Source: Corynebacterium glaucum
GTDB taxonomy: Bacteria; Actinomycetota; Actinomycetes; Mycobacteriales; Mycobacteriaceae
Length of the DNA stretch: 64,000 bases
Direction of reading: 5' to 3'
Assembly: GCF_002287505.1 (NCBI RefSeq)
Contig: NZ_CP019688.1
Location: 1,910,674 to 1,974,673 of the forward strand
The first letter of the stretch is position 1. Each line of letters opens with the position of its first letter. Positions 8,739 through 18,646 of the stretch are shown one piece after another. The notes under the pieces are model-generated. The model was not told where the DNA came from, searched no databases, and saw nothing but the letters and a program-made list of their open reading frames with translations. Both the position numbers and the translations under genes were made by a program.

Positions 8739-9725
8739 TCAAGGATTCGACCACAGGTCAAGATCGCGCCAGCCGGCCGGGACACCCATGGACGCAATCG
8801 TAATCGAGTCGCTTTCCGGAAAGGTCGAAAGCAATGCGCCAAGGCGCGGCACCCAACCTGTTCCGGTCTCTACAGACCGCAGAAGGTAGGCAACTATAGC
8901 GAGTGCGTTATACGTGCCGAATTTAGCTTTCGGAGAGTCAGACTCCACCAGGTGATCCAGAGATGAAATCTGTCCCGCCTTCGGGCGTTTCGGAGCGTGT
9001 TGAAGCTTACGGTTGAACAAACGCGAATGATGAGCCGCTACGTTCCGGACGTAGTTCAACGAGCTAAGCCAGCTTGCCATGAGTTTCTTGTTGGGGACAC
9101 CAAACTGAATCGCAACAGTTTCGGCATCTGCTTGGGGCATGCCTTGGTACAGTCTGGATAGTTGTCCCAACTCGAGGATCTCGGTGAGAGCCCAAATTGG
9201 CATTCGATCGTCGTATTTGTCTCGAAAGTGTGCGACAAACCTCTCATCGGACCCATCCCGGCGTTCTTTGACCCTGGTGAGCCACTGGACGTGTTTACTA
9301 GCGGCCGGTTGACGGCTGTCGGTTCTTGACTCAGTGAAGGATCGATCGAAATAATCCGGGTTTTCGTGTGTAAACGGCCCGTGCCGGCCAATTTCATGAC
9401 CGATCCGCATCCTTGCTGCGATTTCGATCCGCTCCACCCCATCTAGAACCGCCAAGCGCAGGCTCCGATCAAAGTCCACTAACTCGATCGCATCGTTTAG
9501 CCTTGTGCCCTCTCGATATTTGGGGAGAACCGTTATTTGGCGCCGGCCGTCGAAATCAACGCGGGCTTCGGTTTCTAAGAATGGGTACAGGTACCCGGTG
9601 AGTCTGTAGTAACCGATCGAGTTCAGGAGGCGAGCAGCCTGCGATTCGTCATCAATCGTGAGTCCCCGCAAACGCAATCTCTCTATCTGTTGCTCGACCG
9701 ACAGCCAATCTTTTTGATACTCCAC
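8739..9725 (-). CDS. Abi-like (Abi_2 / AbiD-AbiF family) abortive-infection-type protein
   Basis: A 328-aa protein with the Abi_2 family hallmark IGYYRLTGYLYPF near residue 30-45 and the helical RIEIAARMRIGHEIG region after it. Members are linked to abortive phage infection, and HEPN-type RNase activity has been proposed; neither is shown here. I chose the GTG at 9725, with AGGA just upstream, because an earlier GTG at 9764 falls inside the leader hairpin. The gene is visibly less GC-rich than its neighbours and uses less biased codons, suggesting transfer. It sits alone between two pdxY copies, with its own promoter at 9793-9820. No partner toxin, antitoxin or integrase is adjacent. Confidence 0.88.
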   Translation of the reverse strand: MEYQKDWLSVEQQIERLRLRGLTIDDESQAARLLNSIGYYRLTGYLYPFLETEARVDFDGRRQITVLPKYREGTRLNDAIELVDFDRSLRLAVLDGVERIEIAARMRIGHEIGRHGPFTHENPDYFDRSFTESRTDSRQPAASKHVQWLTRVKERRDGSDERFVAHFRDKYDDRMPIWALTEILELGQLSRLYQGMPQADAETVAIQFGVPNKKLMASWLSSLNYVRNVAAHHSRLFNRKLQHAPKRPKAGQISSLDHLVESDSPKAKFGTYNALAIVAYLLRSVETGTGWVPRLGALLSTFPESDSITIASMGVPAGWRDLDLWSNP

Positions 9726-9750
9726 TCTTCCTAACCCCCGGTGGAAGAAA

Positions 9751-9780
9751 ATCAGCCCGCGCACTGGGCAACGGGCTGAT
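9751..9780 (-). promoter_or_regulatory. Leader hairpin upstream of the Abi-family gene
   Basis: On the coding strand ATCAGCCCG pairs perfectly with CGGGCTGAT (9-bp stem, 12-nt loop), and TTTTC follows immediately. It lies between the promoter and the start codon. It could act as an attenuator or a stabilising 5' hairpin. Confidence 0.65.
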
Positions 9781-9792
9781 CATGATGACGCA

Positions 9793-9820
9793 ATTATAGC
9801 ACCTGGGGTGTCCCGGTCAA
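9793..9820 (-). promoter_or_regulatory. Near-consensus sigma-70-type promoter for the Abi-family gene
   Basis: On the minus strand TTGACC (9820-9815), a 16-bp spacer and a perfect TATAAT (9798-9793). It lies just past the pdxY stop at 9824, so the Abi gene has its own start signal rather than depending on the upstream gene. Confidence 0.75.
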
Positions 9821-9823
9821 TGC

Positions 9824-10735
9824 CTACAGCGCTTCGACGCTGAACTGCATGCGCGGATTGGCGTAGAATTCCTGCGCCTCGACCAGTTTCAGCTCGCGCG
9901 AGTCCGCTTCGAAGGTGAGCTTCAGCATGTCGTAGACGCTGGATGCGGTCTTCGCCAGCGCCTCCGCGATCGGTACGGTCTCGCCCGCAGAAGCGGCCCC
10001 GCCCGCAGATGCGGACTCCCCCGCGGCACCCGCGGCGCCCGCGTTCAAATAGTGCCCCGTGAACAGCGCGGCGGTGACGTCGCCGGAGCCGTTGCGCTTG
10101 AACGGCAGGCGAGGCGTCTGCACGATCCACGCGCCAGCGTCGTCAACCGCGATCATCTCCACGACGTCCTCCGGCGCATCCGGGCGCTCCACCGAGGTCA
10201 CCAGCACCACCGACGGCCCCATCTCGCGCGCCGCCGCAGCCGCACGCAGCGTAGAATCCAAATCGGTCGCGTCCTGCTCCACCAAATACCCCAGCTCGAA
10301 CTGGTTCGGCGTGATCACATCCGCCACCGGCACCACCTTGGAGCGCAGCAGCGGCGGGATGTCATCGGCCACGTGGCAGCCGGACTTCGCGTTGCCCATC
10401 ACCGGGTCGCACGCGTAAATCGCCGCGGGGTTCGCCTCTTTCACCTGCGCCACAGCATCCACGATGACTTCGGCGATCTCGGAAGAGCCCTGGTAGCCGG
10501 ACAACAGGGCGTCGATAAGCGAAAAAGCCCCTCTCTCCCCGACTCCCGCAATCACCGAGGCGACATCCGCCGCCGGAATGATCGGGCCCTGCCACTGGCC
10601 GTAACCCGTGTGGTTGGAGTAATTCACCGTGTACACGGGCCAGACCTCGTGCCCGATGCGCTGCAGCGGGAACACCGCCGCCGAGTTTCCCACGTGCCCG
10701 TAGGCCACCGCCGATCGGATCGAGAGAATGTTCAT
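9824..10735 (-). CDS. pdxY: Pyridoxal kinase, PdxY-type (copy 2)
   Basis: 303 aa, same family and probable reaction as the copy at 7898-8716. MNILSIRSAVAYGHVGNSAAVFPLQRIGHEVWPVYTVNYSNHT marks the start region, CDPVMGN the middle, and GSGDVTAALF replaces the canonical GAGD; the catalytic Asp is kept. A ~25-residue low-complexity Ala/Gly/Ser stretch (NAGAAGAAGESASAGGA) is inserted after the active-site helix and accounts for most of the extra length. The two copies are far from identical, so the duplication is old or one copy came from elsewhere. No Shine-Dalgarno-like purine run precedes the ATG. The 10737-10758 repeat lies directly upstream. One CGTCGATAAGC copy lies inside at 10510-10520. 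Confidence 0.9.
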   Translation of the reverse strand: MNILSIRSAVAYGHVGNSAAVFPLQRIGHEVWPVYTVNYSNHTGYGQWQGPIIPAADVASVIAGVGERGAFSLIDALLSGYQGSSEIAEVIVDAVAQVKEANPAAIYACDPVMGNAKSGCHVADDIPPLLRSKVVPVADVITPNQFELGYLVEQDATDLDSTLRAAAAAREMGPSVVLVTSVERPDAPEDVVEMIAVDDAGAWIVQTPRLPFKRNGSGDVTAALFTGHYLNAGAAGAAGESASAGGAASAGETVPIAEALAKTASSVYDMLKLTFEADSRELKLVEAQEFYANPRMQFSVEAL

Positions 10736-10736
10736 A

Positions 10737-10758
10737 GGAGCTATTTTGCTTGTCGACG
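10737..10758 (-). repeat. Iterated repeat, intergenic copy identical over 22 nt to 54360-54381
   Basis: On the minus strand it starts CGTCGACAAGC and continues AAAATAGCTCC. The same 22 bases occur inside lepA, an unrelated gene 43 kb away. This is the only exact copy I found between genes; it occupies almost the whole gap between the corC-like stop and the pdxY start. Confidence 0.9.
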
Positions 10759-10759
10759 G

Positions 10760-12082
10760 TCAGTCCTGCGCAATCGGCTCCTCTTCCGCGGAGATGGGCA
10801 CGTCAATGAGCACGGTGCGAGTCTTCACGCGACCGCGGCGATCGCGGCCGCCTTCGGCGGTGTAGGTCAGCCCGTTGTGGGTGATGGAGGAGCCGGGCAG
10901 GGGCACGCGGCCGAGCTCGTACGAGAGTAGGCCGGCGACGGTGTCGACGGAGTCTTTGACCTCGTCCTCGTAAACCAGCTCGTAGTCGAGGTGGTCGGTG
11001 AGGTGGTCGACCAGGTCGTCGAGCGGGAGGCGAGCCTGGACGCGCAGCAGGCGCTCATTGAGGTGCTCGATGGGCGCGGCTTCGTCCTCGTCGTATTCGT
11101 CGGTGATCTCGCCGACGATCTCTTCCAGCAGGTCCTCCATGGTGAGCAGGCCAGCGACGCCACCGTATTCATCGATCACGATGGCGATGTGCGTGTTCAG
11201 CTGCTGCATCTCCTTGAGCAGCACGTCGAGCGGCTTCGATTCGGGGACGAAAAGCGGCTCGCGGCAGGCGCGCAGGACACGGGTATCTGGGTCGATGGGT
11301 GCGCCGTCGTCGCCGAACATGTCCTTCAGGTAGGCGACGCCGACGATGTCGTCGACATCCTCGCCGATCACCGGCACGCGCGAGTGGCCGGAGCGCACCA
11401 TGAGGCGCGTGACCTGGGCGGCAGTTTTGTCGTCCTCGATCCAGATCATTTCCGGGCGCGGCACCATCACTTGGCGGGCGTGGGTGGACGCGAGGTCGAA
11501 AATGTTCTGGATCATGCGGCCTTCGGTGGTTTCCACCACGCCTTGTTCCTGTGCGACCTCGACCATCTCGCGCAGCTCTACCTCAGTGGCATACGGCCCG
11601 TCGCGGAAGTCCTCGCCCGGGTGGAAGACATTTCCCACCCTGATGAGCAGGCCGGACAGCGGTCCGAGGAAGCGGTGGAACGCGATAAGCCACTGCGCGG
11701 CGCGCAGCGAGATGGTGTACGGGTTGCGCTTACCGGCCGTACGAGCGAAGACGCCGATGATGCCGAACTGCAACAGCGTTACCGCGGCGACGGCGGCGGT
11801 GATCGCCCACGCGTCGGAATCGATGAGGTCCATAGCCAACATCGCGGCGAACACCGCGGCGACCACGTCCAGGACGGTCCGCAGCATCACCAGCGTGTTG
11901 ACGTGGCTGGCGCGGTTGTCCAGGACGCGAAGCAGCGCATGAGCACCGGAGACTTCGTCTTTGTGCATCGTCTCCACGCGCGCCCGCGAGATCGGGGCAA
12001 GCGCCGACTCCACCGAGCCTAAAAGGCCCGAAAGCAGTAGCGCGACGACGGTGGTGACGGCGTACGCGGCGGTGAATTCCAC
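10760..12082 (-). CDS. CNNM/CBS-domain membrane protein (CorC/HlyC-like)
   Basis: 440 aa. The N-terminal CNNM (DUF21) domain has about four hydrophobic segments across residues 1-140. A pair of CBS domains follows at ~190-320 (MVPRPEMIWIEDD, HSRVPVIGEDVDDIVGVAYLKDMFG, EYGGVAGLLTMEDLLEEIVGEI). A C-terminal CorC_HlyC domain covers the last ~80 residues. The family is linked to magnesium or cobalt efflux and was once called haemolysin-like. It starts with GTG directly after the ybeY stop, at the end of the phoH-ybeY group, the usual actinobacterial order. The original haemolysin name should not be taken as function. Confidence 0.92.
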   Translation of the reverse strand: MEFTAAYAVTTVVALLLSGLLGSVESALAPISRARVETMHKDEVSGAHALLRVLDNRASHVNTLVMLRTVLDVVAAVFAAMLAMDLIDSDAWAITAAVAAVTLLQFGIIGVFARTAGKRNPYTISLRAAQWLIAFHRFLGPLSGLLIRVGNVFHPGEDFRDGPYATEVELREMVEVAQEQGVVETTEGRMIQNIFDLASTHARQVMVPRPEMIWIEDDKTAAQVTRLMVRSGHSRVPVIGEDVDDIVGVAYLKDMFGDDGAPIDPDTRVLRACREPLFVPESKPLDVLLKEMQQLNTHIAIVIDEYGGVAGLLTMEDLLEEIVGEITDEYDEDEAAPIEHLNERLLRVQARLPLDDLVDHLTDHLDYELVYEDEVKDSVDTVAGLLSYELGRVPLPGSSITHNGLTYTAEGGRDRRGRVKTRTVLIDVPISAEEEPIAQD

Positions 12083-12648
12083 CTACTGATCCGCCTCCCG
12101 CATCTTGCGGTCCAGCTCGTCGCGGTCGGCGGCCGACGGGAACGCGTGCGTGCCAGTCGGCTTGGGCTGATACTCCACCCCGCGCGCGCTCAGCGAGTCG
12201 TACCAGTCCGCGAGCAGCTCGTTCTGCAGTGCGAACATTTCGCGCTCGTCGTCGGGCGCGATGTGGTCGTAGCCCAAAAGGTGCAGCACGCCGTGGACGG
12301 TGAGCAGCGCGAGCTCGTGGGCCAAGTCGTGGCCGGCCATGTCCGCCTGCTTGCGCGCGTACGACGGGCACAAGATGATGTCGCCGAGCATCGACGGGCC
12401 GAGCTCCTTGGCATCCGGGCGCCCGCCACCGGGAGTGAGCTCATCCATGGGAAAGCTCATCACATCCGTCGGGCCTTCCAGGTCCATCCAGCGCACGTGC
12501 AGGTCTGCCATCGTCGGCTCGTCCACCAGCGTGATGGTGGCTTCCACGTCGGGGTGCACGTCCATGGCTGTCAGCGCGTAGGAGCAGACGTCGATAAGCA
12601 TTTGCTCATTGACCTCTGCCTCACCTGACTCATTCAAAACTTCGATGC

Positions 12649-12652
<4 letters not shown>
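12083..12652 (-). CDS. ybeY: Endoribonuclease YbeY
   Basis: A zinc-dependent RNase needed for 16S rRNA maturation and ribosome quality control. 189 aa. The metal-binding signature [11 protein letters not shown] is intact, preceded by the MSFPMDE-type loop. The C-terminal ~40 residues ([24 protein letters not shown]) extend past the usual end and are charged. It starts with GTG, sharing bases with the phoH stop (GTGA), and its stop abuts the corC-like GTG, so the three genes are coupled. One CGTCGATAAGC copy lies at 12589-12599, on the non-coding strand. Confidence 0.95.
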
Positions 12653-13695
<1,043 letters not shown>

Positions 13696-13709
13696 AACGC
13701 TCCCTTACC

Positions 13710-14402
13710 CTACCAGCGGTTTGTCAGCGTGCCGATCGCACAAAGCCCAGCAAACGCCGCGCTCGCCGTGCGCAACACCTCCGGCCCAAGCTTCACGGGC
13801 GTGCCGCCGATCAGCTCCAGCTCGTCCGCACCGATGCCACCTTCCGGACCAATCACCAAGTACAGCTCGTCGCCGAGGTCCACCTCTTTGATCGAGGTTT
13901 CAGCATCCTCGTGCAGCACAAGCTTTTGCTTATCGACGCCTCCGAGCTCACGCGAAGTCATCGGAGACGAAACCTGCGGCACCCACGCTCGGCGGGCTTG
14001 CTTCGCACTCGCGAGCGCTTGCTGCTGCCACTTCTCTACCTGCTTGGCCTGCTTGTTCTCCGGCCAGCGCGCGATGGTGCGGTGCGAGATCCACGGAATG
14101 ATCGCGTCCGCCCCTGCCTGCACTGCGAGGTCGACGGCGAGTTCCGCACGCTCCGACTTCGGAATCGCCTGGACGACGGTGACGCGCGGGGTGGGCTGCT
14201 GAACGGTGTGGTGGCCGACAGCCTCTCCCCGAACTTCTGATTTTGAGGCTGCGGTGACTTTGACTTCGGCGGCGAGCCCGCAGCCGTCGATAAGCATGAT
14301 GTGCTCCCCCGCCTCGATGCGCTTGACGTGCGCATGCTGCGCCTCCGCGCCGGTGAGGACGCCGGCGAGCGGGTTGGCGCTGAGGAAGTACGGCAGCGAC
14401 AC
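13710..14402 (-). CDS. rsmE: 16S rRNA (uracil-1498-N3)-methyltransferase RsmE
   Basis: Methylates U1498 in 16S rRNA with SAM. 230 aa. It has the SPOUT-fold knot signature LVIGPEGGIG, with the substrate-binding PUA-like N-terminal part (about residues 1-75). The GTG start at 14402 shares its first G with the last base of the dnaJ stop (TAGTG), so it is coupled to dnaJ. It carries two CGTCGATAAGC copies: 13928-13938 on the coding strand, giving VDKQ, and 14285-14295 on the other. This is the standard position downstream of dnaJ in many bacteria. Confidence 0.94.
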   Translation of the reverse strand: MSLPYFLSANPLAGVLTGAEAQHAHVKRIEAGEHIMLIDGCGLAAEVKVTAASKSEVRGEAVGHHTVQQPTPRVTVVQAIPKSERAELAVDLAVQAGADAIIPWISHRTIARWPENKQAKQVEKWQQQALASAKQARRAWVPQVSSPMTSRELGGVDKQKLVLHEDAETSIKEVDLGDELYLVIGPEGGIGADELELIGGTPVKLGPEVLRTASAAFAGLCAIGTLTNRW

Positions 14403-15535
14403 TAGCGGCGGAACCGATCTCGCACGCGGGAGAAGAAGCCCTCGCCGGCGGGGCCCTCCTCGGTATGCACCGAAGTGTTGTCGGCGCAGCCGTCGCGCAA
14501 TGTCTCAAGGGCCTCGCGCTCCTGGTTGGACAGCTCCGTGGGCACGACCACCTGGACGTGGGCGATGAGGTCGCCCGAGCGGTCCGAGCGCACGATCGGC
14601 ATGCCCTCGCCGGGCAGCACGATGGTGTCGCCGGGCTGGGTGCCCGCGGGGACCTCGATGAGGGTATCGCTGCCCGCGAGGTTGGGCACGGTGATCTCGG
14701 TGCCCAGCGCGGCGTCGTACATCGGAACGTTGAGGCGCAGGCGCAGGTGCTCGCCGTCGCGCATGAAGTACGGGTGCGGCTCAACCTGCACCTCCACGTA
14801 GAGGTCGCCGGCAGGGCCGCCGCCGTGGCCCACCTCGCCCTGGCCAGCCATGCGGATGCGCATGCCGGTGGCGATGCCCGCGGGGATGTTCGCGATGATG
14901 TCGCGGGTCGCGCGCACGCGGCCATCGCCGGCGCACTGGCGGCACGGATCCTTGATGATCTCGCCGAAGCCGCGACACTTCGGGCAGTCGCGCGTGGTCA
15001 TGATGTTGCCCAGGAAGGACTGCTGCACCTCCTGGACCTGGCCCATGCCCTGACAGTTATCGCAGGTGACGGGCTTAGATTCGGATTCGGAGCCGGTGCC
15101 GTGGCAGCGGTCGCACACCACGGCGGTATCGACCGAGACTTCCTTCTTCACGCCCGCGTACGCCTCTTCCAGCGTGACCGTGGTACGCAGCAGGGCGTCG
15201 TTGCCGTGCTGCACGCGGGAGCGCGGCTCGCGCGCTGCGGCGCCGCCGCCGAAGAACGCCTCGAAGATATCGCCTAGGCCACCGCCGAAACCGCCCGCAC
15301 CCGGGCCCATGTCGGCCTGCTCCATGGGGTCTCCGCCGCGGTCCACAATCGAGCGCTTCTGCGGATCCAGCAACACCTCTTGCGCCAGCGAAATCTCCGC
15401 GAAGCGCTCCTGCGCCTCCTCGGACGGGTTGACGTCCGGGTGATACTTGCGCGCCAGTTTGCGGTACGCCTTTTTAATCTCTTGTTCGGTCGCTTCCCGG
15501 TCCACACCAAGGATGCCGTAGTAATCCCGAGCCAA
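14402..15535 (-). CDS. dnaJ: Molecular chaperone DnaJ (DnaJ2-type)
   Basis: A J-domain co-chaperone for DnaK. 377 aa from a TTG at 15535, giving the family N-terminus [14 protein letters not shown]. The J domain contains the HPD motif in KYHPDVN. A short Gly-rich linker follows, then four CxxCxGxG zinc-finger repeats ([32 protein letters not shown]), then C-terminal substrate-binding domains. AAAGG lies 10 nt upstream of the TTG. Positioned after hrcA, it matches the second actinobacterial dnaJ (the hrcA-dnaJ2 pair) rather than the dnaK-grpE-dnaJ operon copy. I see no CIRCE element here. Confidence 0.94.
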   Translation of the reverse strand: MARDYYGILGVDREATEQEIKKAYRKLARKYHPDVNPSEEAQERFAEISLAQEVLLDPQKRSIVDRGGDPMEQADMGPGAGGFGGGLGDIFEAFFGGGAAAREPRSRVQHGNDALLRTTVTLEEAYAGVKKEVSVDTAVVCDRCHGTGSESESKPVTCDNCQGMGQVQEVQQSFLGNIMTTRDCPKCRGFGEIIKDPCRQCAGDGRVRATRDIIANIPAGIATGMRIRMAGQGEVGHGGGPAGDLYVEVQVEPHPYFMRDGEHLRLRLNVPMYDAALGTEITVPNLAGSDTLIEVPAGTQPGDTIVLPGEGMPIVRSDRSGDLIAHVQVVVPTELSNQEREALETLRDGCADNTSVHTEEGPAGEGFFSRVRDRFRR

Positions 15536-15551
15536 AACTGACAAAACCTTT

Positions 15552-16562
15552 CTATTCGCCGCGCAGAATGCGGCTGATGTAGCTGGCGACAGTGGCAACC
15601 TTTTGAATGGTACCCGGATAGTCCATATGCGTCGGACCGACGACCCCTAAGCCGCCGAGGGCCTCCGCGCCAGCCCCGTATGCAGTTGTAACAATGCTGG
15701 CACGCGATAATTCCTCATCCTCGTTCTCGCGCCCAATGCGCACCGAAACCTGCTCCAGCTCCTGCGCGCTGGCGAGCAGTTTCAGCACCACCACCTGCTC
15801 CTCCAACGCGGCGATGACGGTATGCAGTTCGCCGGCCAGGATGAGGTTGCCGGCGCCTGCGATGAGCAGGCGGTCCGAGGTGGTCTCCACCAGCGTGTCA
15901 ATCAGCACGGCGGTGGCGCGCTCCACCGCCGGGGCGATCGCCTCCGGTGCGCGTGCCGCCAGCGCCGCAAGCTGTTGCGCCGCCTCGCGCATCGTGACGC
16001 CCACCAGCACGTCGTTGAGCAGCTCGCGCAGGGCGCGCACGCCGTCGTCGTCAATCGGCGCGTCCAGCTCCACGTTGCGCTGGTCGACGCGCCCCGCGTC
16101 CGTGATCAGCACCAACAGCAGCCGGGTTGGCGAAAGCGCCACCACTTCGCAGTGCTTCACGCGGCTCACGTTCAGAGTGGGCAGCTGCACCACCGCCGCC
16201 TGGTTCGTCAGCTGCGCAAGCAGCGTCACCGAGCGGCGCAGCACATCTTCCATGTCCACGCCGTTTTCCAGGAAGTCCAGGATCGCGTGGCGCTCCGCAC
16301 TCGACAGCGGCTTCACGTCGTGCAGTGCGTCCACAAACGCGCGGTAGCCAGCCTCCGTCGGAATGCGTCCCGACGACGCGTGCGTCTGCTCGATGTAGCC
16401 TTCGCTCTCCAGCACGCTCATGTCGTTGCGGATCGTCGCCGGCGACACCTTCAGCCCGTGGCGCTCCACCAGCGCTTTCGACCCCACTGGCTCCTGGCTG
16501 GCGATGTAATCAGCAACAATGGCGCGCAGGACCGCCCGTCGCCTCTCTTCCGCCGCACTCAT
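15552..16562 (-). CDS. hrcA: Heat-inducible transcription repressor HrcA
   Basis: Represses groE/dnaK-type heat-shock operons through the CIRCE element. 336 aa. The N-terminal winged helix contains [39 protein letters not shown] from about residue 38. The remainder is the GAF-like and dimerisation region. It lies 17 bp upstream of dnaJ2 and 12 bp downstream of hemW, the conserved hemW-hrcA-dnaJ-rsmE order. I saw no CIRCE (TTAGCACTC-N9-GAGTGCTAA) upstream of it, so its own regulation is not evident. Confidence 0.95.
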   Translation of the reverse strand: MSAAEERRRAVLRAIVADYIASQEPVGSKALVERHGLKVSPATIRNDMSVLESEGYIEQTHASSGRIPTEAGYRAFVDALHDVKPLSSAERHAILDFLENGVDMEDVLRRSVTLLAQLTNQAAVVQLPTLNVSRVKHCEVVALSPTRLLLVLITDAGRVDQRNVELDAPIDDDGVRALRELLNDVLVGVTMREAAQQLAALAARAPEAIAPAVERATAVLIDTLVETTSDRLLIAGAGNLILAGELHTVIAALEEQVVVLKLLASAQELEQVSVRIGRENEDEELSRASIVTTAYGAGAEALGGLGVVGPTHMDYPGTIQKVATVASYISRILRGE

Positions 16563-16573
16563 AGTTGCCCAGG

Positions 16574-17773
16574 TTACTCTGCGTCTTCAGAAGCAAGGAG
16601 GTCGGTGATGATCCCGTCGATAAGCAATCGGCCCTTGTCGGTCACTGCAATGCGCTCACCTTTCGCAAGGAGGCCGTTTCGCACATGCTTATCGACGTCA
16701 CCGTTAACCCACCCCGACGGCACCCCTTGCTTGAGCCGCAGTCCCAGCATGATGTCTTCGAAGTGCAGGATGTCGGCGGTGAGCTCTTCGGTTTCGGCGA
16801 TGGGGAGAGTTCCTCCCGCGAGCATTGCGGCGTAGCGCTCCGGGCGCTTCACGTTGCGGAAGCGGGTGTGGTTGATGGTGCTGTGGGCGCCGGGGCCGGC
16901 GCCCCACCAGTTGCCGCCTGTCCAATACAGCAGGTTGTGGCGGCATTCGCCGCCCGGCTTCGCCCAGTTGGACACCTCGTACCAGTCGAAGCCGTTCTTC
17001 TCGAGGGCGTCGGCGATGAGCTCGTAGCGGGTGGCGTAAGTGTCTTCGTCCGGCTCCGGCAGCTCGCCGCGGCGGATCTTGCGGGCCATGGCGGTGCCGT
17101 CTTCGACGATGAGGCTGTAGGCGGAGACGTGGTCGACTGGCGTGTCGAGGACGGCGTCGAGCGTCGCGCGCACGTCGTCGTCCGTTTCCGTGGGCGTGCC
17201 GTAGATCATGTCCAGGTTGATGTGGGCGAAACCGGCAGCGTGCGCCTCGCGGGCAGCTTGGGTGGCGCGGCCCGGGGTGTGGCGGCGGTCAAGCACCCTG
17301 AGCACGGGTGTGGATGCCGACTGCATGCCCAGCGACACGCGCGTGAAACCGTGCCTGAGCAGGCCTTCGAAGTACTCGGGGCTGGTCGATTCCGGGTTGG
17401 ACTCGGTGGTGATCTCCGCGTTCGGATTGATGCCGATCGTGTTCTTGATCGCGGTGAGGATGCGGCCCAGGCCGTCGGCGCCGAGCAGGCTTGGCGTTCC
17501 GCCGCCGATGAATACGGTGTCCGCCTTCGGGAGTTTCTGGGTGGCGGCGAGCTCGAGCTCCTTCTCCAGCGCATCGAGGTACGTCGCGTGGGAGGTGTCC
17601 ACCTCGGTCGGCGTGTAAGTATTGAAGTCGCAGTATCCGCAGCGGGACGCACAGAACGGAACGTGGATGTACACGCCGAACGCGTCATGTTTGGGCGCCT
17701 CCGGTTCAGGCGCGCTCGGTTCAGCCAGCGGCGTGTCGGTAGAGCTTCGCAAGGGCTGCGTCATGGCGGCCAT
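16574..17773 (-). CDS. hemW: Heme chaperone HemW (radical SAM, oxygen-independent coproporphyrinogen oxidase-like)
   Basis: Binds heme and a 4Fe-4S cluster; related to HemN but lacks oxidase activity in studied members. 399 aa. The radical-SAM cysteines are CASRCGYC after VYIHVPF; the SAM motif GGTPS ([10 protein letters not shown]) and a HemN C-terminal domain follow. I chose the ATG at 17773, with AGGA 7 nt upstream; an ATG 9 bases later also fits, while an in-frame TTG at 17812 would place the start inside the palindrome at 17797-17822. It carries two CGTCGATAAGC copies, at 16615-16625 and 16687-16697, on opposite strands within 80 bp. Confidence 0.93.
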   Translation of the reverse strand: MAAMTQPLRSSTDTPLAEPSAPEPEAPKHDAFGVYIHVPFCASRCGYCDFNTYTPTEVDTSHATYLDALEKELELAATQKLPKADTVFIGGGTPSLLGADGLGRILTAIKNTIGINPNAEITTESNPESTSPEYFEGLLRHGFTRVSLGMQSASTPVLRVLDRRHTPGRATQAAREAHAAGFAHINLDMIYGTPTETDDDVRATLDAVLDTPVDHVSAYSLIVEDGTAMARKIRRGELPEPDEDTYATRYELIADALEKNGFDWYEVSNWAKPGGECRHNLLYWTGGNWWGAGPGAHSTINHTRFRNVKRPERYAAMLAGGTLPIAETEELTADILHFEDIMLGLRLKQGVPSGWVNGDVDKHVRNGLLAKGERIAVTDKGRLLIDGIITDLLASEDAE

Positions 17774-17796
17774 TGTAGGGTCCTGCCCTTCCATCC

Positions 17797-17822
17797 CTGT
17801 AAAAGATTGCAATGTTTTACAG
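17797..17822. promoter_or_regulatory. AT-rich 26-bp near-perfect palindrome upstream of hemW, candidate operator
   Basis: CTGTAAAA-g-ATTGCAAT-g-TTTTACAG; only the two g positions break full symmetry. It starts 24 bp upstream of the hemW ATG in a GC-rich surrounding, and no T-run follows it on either strand. A repressor site is more likely than a terminator. The cognate regulator is unknown. Confidence 0.7.
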
Positions 17823-17840
17823 AACGTCTGGCTGGCGCGG

Positions 17841-17873
17841 TGCCCAAGCGGGCGCGGATGCCCAAGCGGGCGC
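17841..17873. repeat. Two 15-bp direct repeats, each a small hairpin
   Basis: TGCCCAAGCGGGCGC occurs at 17841-17855 and 17859-17873. On the minus strand each contains GCCC-GCTT-GGGC, a 4-bp stem. They lie just downstream of the 17885-18553 gene's stop, so they may help end its transcript. Confidence 0.7.
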
Positions 17874-17884
17874 TGGCACAGGGG

Positions 17885-18553
17885 CTAGGCGCCGCGGCGG
17901 CGGCGCTTTGCGGCGACCTTGGCCACGATGGCGTTGATACGCGCGCGCTCCTCCAGGAACTCGGGCGGGTTCTGGCCACGCATGGTGCGCGTGAAGGCGG
18001 GGTGGTCGGCGCAGACGGTTTCAATCCACCCGTCGGCGGCAGCTTCGACCAGATCACCCACGCGGGCGTAGAGGTGCGGCAGGCTCACGGCACCGAGTTC
18101 GCGCGCGACGCGGTCGGTCTGCTCGAGCACGAACTCAACCACCTCGCCGAGGTGCTGAATCACCAGGTCGGTGCGGCCGGTGAGCGCATCGTGCATGGTC
18201 TGCACGGAGTACGGCGCGTCCAGGGGGAAGAGGTCTTCGAGCCCGCAAGCGTCGAGAAGCTCTGGCTCCGGAACCTTTTCTTCTGGGTGCGCTGAGGCTG
18301 AGAGCACCCCGGCGCGCATGCCTGAGGTGAGCGCCTGTCGCAGGCCGATGAGTTCGCCGACGACGCGGCGCGCGTCTTGGCGGGCATCGTCGACGATTTC
18401 GGAGAACTCGGCGAGGCAGTCGTCGGCGAGCTCGCCGTCGTAATCCGCGATGGATTCGGCGATGTGCTCGATGTACTCCGCAACCTCGTCGCCGATGTTG
18501 TAGATCTCCTGGGTGAGCTCGCGATGGCGCAGCATGGCGGCAGTTTTATGCAC
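17885..18553 (-). CDS. Conserved hypothetical protein, about 222 aa
   Basis: I do not recognise a characterised family. The protein is mostly acidic and helical (LTQEIYNIGDEVAEYIEHIAESIADYDGE is typical) and ends in a basic RRRRGA tail. No signal peptide, membrane segment or catalytic motif is visible. The start is uncertain: GTG at 18553 has GGGGG 8 nt upstream, an ATG at 18535 gives MLRHRELTQEIY, and a TTG at 18568 is also in frame. It lies between fadD and hemW, both on the same strand, with 93-bp and 111-bp gaps, so it is probably a single unit. Its coding pattern looks real. Confidence 0.7.
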   Translation of the reverse strand: MHKTAAMLRHRELTQEIYNIGDEVAEYIEHIAESIADYDGELADDCLAEFSEIVDDARQDARRVVGELIGLRQALTSGMRAGVLSASAHPEEKVPEPELLDACGLEDLFPLDAPYSVQTMHDALTGRTDLVIQHLGEVVEFVLEQTDRVARELGAVSLPHLYARVGDLVEAAADGWIETVCADHPAFTRTMRGQNPPEFLEERARINAIVAKVAAKRRRRGA

Positions 18554-18646
18554 GCAGGACACCCCCAAGAATCTTAGGCAACTACAAGGAAACTGGGGGC
18601 AATGCTATTGCACGCGCACGCCCAAGGTTGCAAGGCGCGCCGACAT

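Noticed and set aside
8717..9823. Prophage or IS element carrying the Abi gene
   Set aside because: No transposase, integrase, terminal repeats or target duplication are visible at the gene's own edges.
16565..18295. Long plus-strand open frame opposite hemW
   Set aside because: It is a GC-bias shadow; the minus strand has the radical-SAM cysteines and HemN domain.
18599..18611. Terminator hairpin downstream of fadD (GCAAT-GCT-ATTGC)
   Set aside because: The stem is only 5 bp and no T-run follows.
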